A stretch of DNA of 9,290 nucleotides from an uncultured Selenomonas sp. (GTDB lineage Bacteria; Bacillota; Negativicutes; Selenomonadales; Selenomonadaceae). Location: assembly GCA_937915915.1 (NCBI GenBank), contig CALGGN010000285.1, positions 1-9,290 on the forward strand, given 5' to 3'. Positions 6,751 through 9,290 of this stretch are shown here, piece by piece. The notes beneath the pieces are model-generated. The model was not told the origin of the DNA and made no database searches. It was given only the letters and a program-made list of their open reading frames with translations. The translations under genes were made by a program, and so were the position numbers. Numbering within the stretch: the stretch's first letter is position 1; every line of letters begins with the position of its first letter.

Positions 6751-7524
6751 TTACCCACTGACAAAGGTAAAGGTTTTGCTCAACTTTTCCAATTCTTCCA
6801 TGAAGCAATCATTCAATATCTCGATATGCGTTCCCTTCATGCCCATGGAGGTGGATTTGATCACGCCTGCCGATTCCAGCTTCCGAAGGGCATTGACCAC
6901 CACGGAGCGGGTGATTTTTGGCTCTGCCTCCGCCACGGATGAGGCTACCAGCATGCTGGATTTGGGATCCAGTGACTTGAACACTCTTATCATGGCTTCT
7001 TTTTCAGAAAGGGACAGTGTTTCAAAGGCAACCGTGATCGCGGCTTTTTTGTGCGAGATAAGTCTTGCCTGATCCGCAAAGGTGCTGTATATCCGCAATC
7101 CCATGACAACGGATGCATATTCCGAAAGCAGGATGTCATCGTCATTGATCTCGCTGTCGCCCTTGACGACCACCAGCGTTCCGATGCGCTTGCCTGCCCC
7201 ATAGATCGGGACGATGGCCGCATTCCTTCCGTGGAAGGGATTCCGATCCCCTTCCTGTTCTTTGGGAAGGGTCTTCCCCACGTGAGTTTCGTCGATCTTT
7301 CCCAGCTTTTTTACATATTGTGGCGCGAAATGGCTCTCGCCGCCCTCCGGCAAAACACTTTCATCCTGATTCGCATAGCCCAGAAATTCACCTTTGACAT
7401 CAATCAGATAAATCTCCGCATCCAGCACATTCCCCAGACATTGGCAGATCTCCGAATACTCCATGTTCTCCGAGCGGTGGATCAGCCGATTGATCTTTCT
7501 CATTTTTTCAAGCGATGTTGACAT
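6751..7524 (-). CDS. codY: CodY-family GTP/amino-acid-responsive global regulator (divergent sensor)
   Basis: A 257-residue cytoplasmic DNA-binding regulator. The C-terminal winged helix is unmistakably CodY: I-T-R-S-V-V-V-N-A-L-R-K-L-E-S-A-G-V-I at 204-222, then G-M-K-G-T-H-I at 228-234. The N-terminal half aligns with the CodY GAF domain: G-E-F-L-G-Y at 45-50, I-V-P-I at 104-107, R-I-G-T-L at 113-117, and N-D-D-D-I at 127-131. In Bacillus subtilis this domain binds isoleucine or valine and the protein represses nutrient-acquisition genes when GTP and branched-chain amino acids are plentiful. Here the loops that form that pocket are about eight residues shorter in total and lack most of the contact residues, so the ligand may differ. 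The turn before the recognition helix has one extra residue. GGAAAG lies seven bases before the ATG. The length is close to the usual 259. Confidence 0.9.
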   Translation of the reverse strand: MSTSLEKMRKINRLIHRSENMEYSEICQCLGNVLDAEIYLIDVKGEFLGYANQDESVLPEGGESHFAPQYVKKLGKIDETHVGKTLPKEQEGDRNPFHGRNAAIVPIYGAGKRIGTLVVVKGDSEINDDDILLSEYASVVMGLRIYSTFADQARLISHKKAAITVAFETLSLSEKEAMIRVFKSLDPKSSMLVASSVAEAEPKITRSVVVNALRKLESAGVIKSTSMGMKGTHIEILNDCFMEELEKLSKTFTFVSG

Positions 7525-7581
7525 TTTGCATCTTTCCTTCCGTTTCAGATCCTCTGCACCATCCCTGTTCTCTGTCTTTCT

Positions 7582-7610
7582 ATTCTATCATATCTGAAAA
7601 TTGGAATCAA
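7582..7610 (-). promoter_or_regulatory. Promoter of codY
   Basis: On the minus strand, TTGATT (7605-7610) and TAGAAT (7582-7587) are separated by exactly 17 bases. The -10 box matches the consensus at five of six positions and the -35 box at four of six. The predicted start is near 7575, giving a leader of about 50 bases to the codY ATG at 7524. Confidence 0.65.
7588..7602 (-). promoter_or_regulatory. CodY-box-like sequence in the codY promoter spacer
   Basis: AATTTTCAGATATGA matches the published CodY consensus AATTTTCWGAAAATT at 11 of 15 positions, with the first ten all matching. It fills most of the spacer between the -35 and -10 boxes, where binding would block polymerase. Negative autoregulation of codY is known in other Firmicutes. 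Confidence 0.5.
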
Positions 7611-7706
7611 GCACCTCCAAAGATGAGGGAACACGGGGCTTTTCATCGAGCAGAAGTCGACGAAAGAACAGAGGCAACGAATCCATAAGGCTATCGAGCT
7701 CTCTTC

Positions 7707-9149
7707 TCACTCGCGCAGAATCCTGTCAATGTCTTCCCCTGCGAACAGGAGAATCTGCTCTTCCGCCGCCTGCTCCCTCAGTCTCTGGCTGAAGCCGAAG
7801 AAGGAGAACACGGCATAATGCAGTCGTCCAGGATGCTTCTGCGACGGAAACTTCTCCCGCAATCGGCGCAGGACATCCGTATCCGCACCGCTGCGCCTGT
7901 ACTTGCACTCGCAAAGCAGGTAATTTTGTCCTTCGAAATCCACGGCAACAATGTCTATCTCCTCGGACACCGTCCGCTTCGCCCCATCTTCCGTGTGCAT
8001 CACCTTGTCCCACCAGCGCCCAGCTTTCCGAAACCTGAACGGCAGCCTGCCCTGCTGGTTCAGCCTTCGCAGGGTTTCCAAGGAGATTTGTTCGAAAGCG
8101 GGCGCTATGAATTCTGGAAGGCGGTGCTCTATCTGCGTCCGATATATGCTCTGAACGTCCCCAGCGGCCAGTTCCGAGGAATTGCCGTAGCAAAAGGCGT
8201 ACCAGAAGCGGAAGAACGCATCCGACAGGCGGTAGATGCCTCTGCCACGAGCCGCCCTTTCCCTGGGCTGTGCCAGGACAGAGAACTCCCGCTCCACCAG
8301 CCTCAGCTCCATGAGATTCCTGAGATAGGCGTTTATTTTCGAGCTGTCCAGCCGTGTCCGCTCGTGAATGGCATTGAGGGTTGTGCATCCCTGTGCGATT
8401 GCTTCAATAATCACATTGTAGATGCTGGTTTCCCGAAGCTCCTGATGCAGCAGGAACTCCGTCTCGCTTCCCAAGACGCTCCCCCTTGCCAGAATCCTGC
8501 GCTGGACATTCTCCGCAAAATCCGCTTTCGAATCGAACTGCTGGAGATAGTGAGGAATCCCTCCCAGAACAGCATAGCATGCTATCTGCGTCTCCAGGGA
8601 GCTTCCAGGAAAGAATTGCCTAGCCTCGGCAAAACTGAGGGGCAGCAAGCGATAGATTCCCGTGGCCCGTCCATACAGCGGATTCTTCTCCGCCAGCAGT
8701 TCACGCTCGATGAAGCTGAGCGAGCTGCCGCACAGCACCAGCATGACCTGCTCATGCTGCAACAGTTCATCCCACAGGTTCTGGAGCACGGACGGTATGG
8801 ATGTGTTCCCCTGCACCATATAGGGAAATTCGTCGATAATCAGCAGCTTCCTTCCCGGCATCGGCAGCTCCGTCACGCTCCTGAAGGCTGCCTCCCAGTC
8901 GCTGAACCGGTTGATGTATCTTCCTGCGGGCATGCCAGTGGCAAGCATACGCCCAGAAAAGCGGGCAAGCTGTTCAGAGTCAGGACACTCCGCGCAGGCG
9001 TAAAAAACCACTTCCTTGTCCTTAGCGAACTGTCTGAGCAGCTCGGTCTTGCCGATGCGCCGTCTGCCATAAAGCACAATGAGCTCCGCCCTGCCCGATT
9101 GGTAGCGTTCCTCTAGGAAAGCGAGCTCCTGTTTCCGTCCAACAAACAT
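7707..9149 (-). CDS. Archaeal-type ATPase with DUF234 nuclease-like C-terminus
   Basis: A 480-residue protein that starts with the family signature M-F-V-G-R-K-Q-E-L. The AAA-type ATPase domain has Walker A G-R-R-R-I-G-K-T at 28-35, Walker B L-L-I-I-D-E at 102-107, and a sensor-like L-C-G-S-S at 139-143. A winged-helix region spans about 240-290. The C-terminal part carries D399 and E-C-K at 414-416 in the order of a PD-(D/E)xK nuclease fold, as is usual for DUF234 proteins. The family is widespread in archaea and bacteria, often in variable genome regions, and its cellular role is not established; a toxin, defence or DNA-processing role is speculation. The gene is full length, has GAGG just before the ATG, and sits behind a very AT-rich upstream region. 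It ends about 97 bases before the codY promoter, with no clear terminator between. Confidence 0.88.
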   Translation of the reverse strand: MFVGRKQELAFLEERYQSGRAELIVLYGRRRIGKTELLRQFAKDKEVVFYACAECPDSEQLARFSGRMLATGMPAGRYINRFSDWEAAFRSVTELPMPGRKLLIIDEFPYMVQGNTSIPSVLQNLWDELLQHEQVMLVLCGSSLSFIERELLAEKNPLYGRATGIYRLLPLSFAEARQFFPGSSLETQIACYAVLGGIPHYLQQFDSKADFAENVQRRILARGSVLGSETEFLLHQELRETSIYNVIIEAIAQGCTTLNAIHERTRLDSSKINAYLRNLMELRLVEREFSVLAQPRERAARGRGIYRLSDAFFRFWYAFCYGNSSELAAGDVQSIYRTQIEHRLPEFIAPAFEQISLETLRRLNQQGRLPFRFRKAGRWWDKVMHTEDGAKRTVSEEIDIVAVDFEGQNYLLCECKYRRSGADTDVLRRLREKFPSQKHPGRLHYAVFSFFGFSQRLREQAAEEQILLFAGEDIDRILRE

Positions 9150-9188
9150 TGCCTCACATCCTATATAATCTTGATTTATGTAATTTAA

Positions 9189-9217
9189 ATTATATAACTT
9201 TATATTTATTATTAAAA
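9189..9217 (-). promoter_or_regulatory. Possible promoter of the ATPase gene
   Basis: A perfect TATAAT (9189-9194 on the minus strand) lies about 40 bases before the ATG. The sequence 17 bases upstream is TTTTAA, a poor -35 box, but A/T tracts further upstream could act like an UP element. The region is so AT-rich that chance matches are expected. A 12-base palindrome, TAATTTAAATTA at 9181-9192, overlaps the -10 box. Confidence 0.3.
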
Positions 9218-9248
9218 CAAAAACTAAAAAAAATTTATTATTTATAAT

Positions 9249-9290
9249 GGGGATTGGGGATTGGGGATTGGGGATTGGGGATTGGGGATT
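9249..9290 (+). repeat. Heptanucleotide tandem repeat (GGGGATT)6, running off the window
   Basis: Six perfect head-to-tail copies of GGGGATT fill the last 42 bases, with no interruption, and continue to the window edge, so the full copy number is unknown. Each unit gives a GGGG run with an ATT spacer, so the plus strand fits a G-quadruplex motif. It borders an AT-rich stretch upstream of the ATPase gene. Confidence 0.95.

Noticed and set aside
6032..7072. Plus-strand open frame of 346 codons across the exported protein and codY
   Set aside because: It spans two real genes and their spacer on the other strand and shows no protein family features.
7611..7706. Possible terminator or small gene between the ATPase stop and the codY promoter
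   Set aside because: No stem-loop with a T-run and no supported open frame was found.
7818..9116. Plus-strand open frame of 432 codons opposite the ATPase gene
   Set aside because: It is long but antisense to a full-length ATPase with Walker motifs, and has no ribosome binding site or known motif. The codon bias of the real gene explains the open frame.
9249..9290. CRISPR or telomere-like array
   Set aside because: The units are seven bases long and directly adjacent with no spacers, so this is a simple tandem repeat.

Overview
The window looks like chromosomal DNA of a Bacillota-type (Firmicutes) bacterium, possibly a Negativicute such as a Selenomonas relative. The reasons are a CodY-family regulator, strong AGGAGG-type ribosome binding sites, consensus sigma-A promoters, and a hairpin repeat of a kind I recall from gut Firmicutes genomes. 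The taxon is inference. All genes supported here lie on the minus strand, so transcription runs from high to low coordinates, and the plus-strand open frames are shadows of these genes.

Right part (9290 to about 7600). The window ends in six perfect copies of the heptamer GGGGATT. About 90 bases of very AT-rich DNA follow, then a gene for an archaeal-type (DUF234 family) ATPase with a nuclease-like C-terminus.

Middle (about 7610 to 5600). A codY-like gene has a good promoter with a CodY-box-like sequence exactly in its spacer, suggesting autoregulation. Its DNA-binding domain is well conserved, but the loops that bind branched-chain amino acids in Bacillus subtilis CodY are shortened and changed. 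Next comes an exported protein of unknown function, ended by a strong hairpin terminator.

Left part (about 5530 to 1). A near-perfect consensus promoter, with a CRP/FNR-like palindrome against its -35 box, drives a tightly packed operon. Its genes in order are: (1) an 871-residue protein that looks like a CDP-glycerol glycerophosphotransferase-type GT-B enzyme fused to a six-bladed beta-propeller-like domain; (2) a calcineurin-like metallophosphoesterase that starts inside the stop codon of gene 1; (3) a fusion of a TagD-type cytidylyltransferase with a Gfo/Idh/MocA oxidoreductase; (4) the first eight codons of a further gene, perhaps a glycerophosphodiester phosphodiesterase. The operon reads as a pathway that makes a CDP-activated polyol or glycerol phosphate, transfers it to an envelope acceptor, and trims phosphoesters. 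The exact substrate cannot be read from sequence. A mobile-type hairpin repeat has settled at the 3' end of gene 2 and encodes the last 13 residues of that protein.

The most unusual items are the two fusion enzymes in one operon, the repeat-encoded protein tail, the altered CodY ligand pocket, and the G-rich heptamer array.
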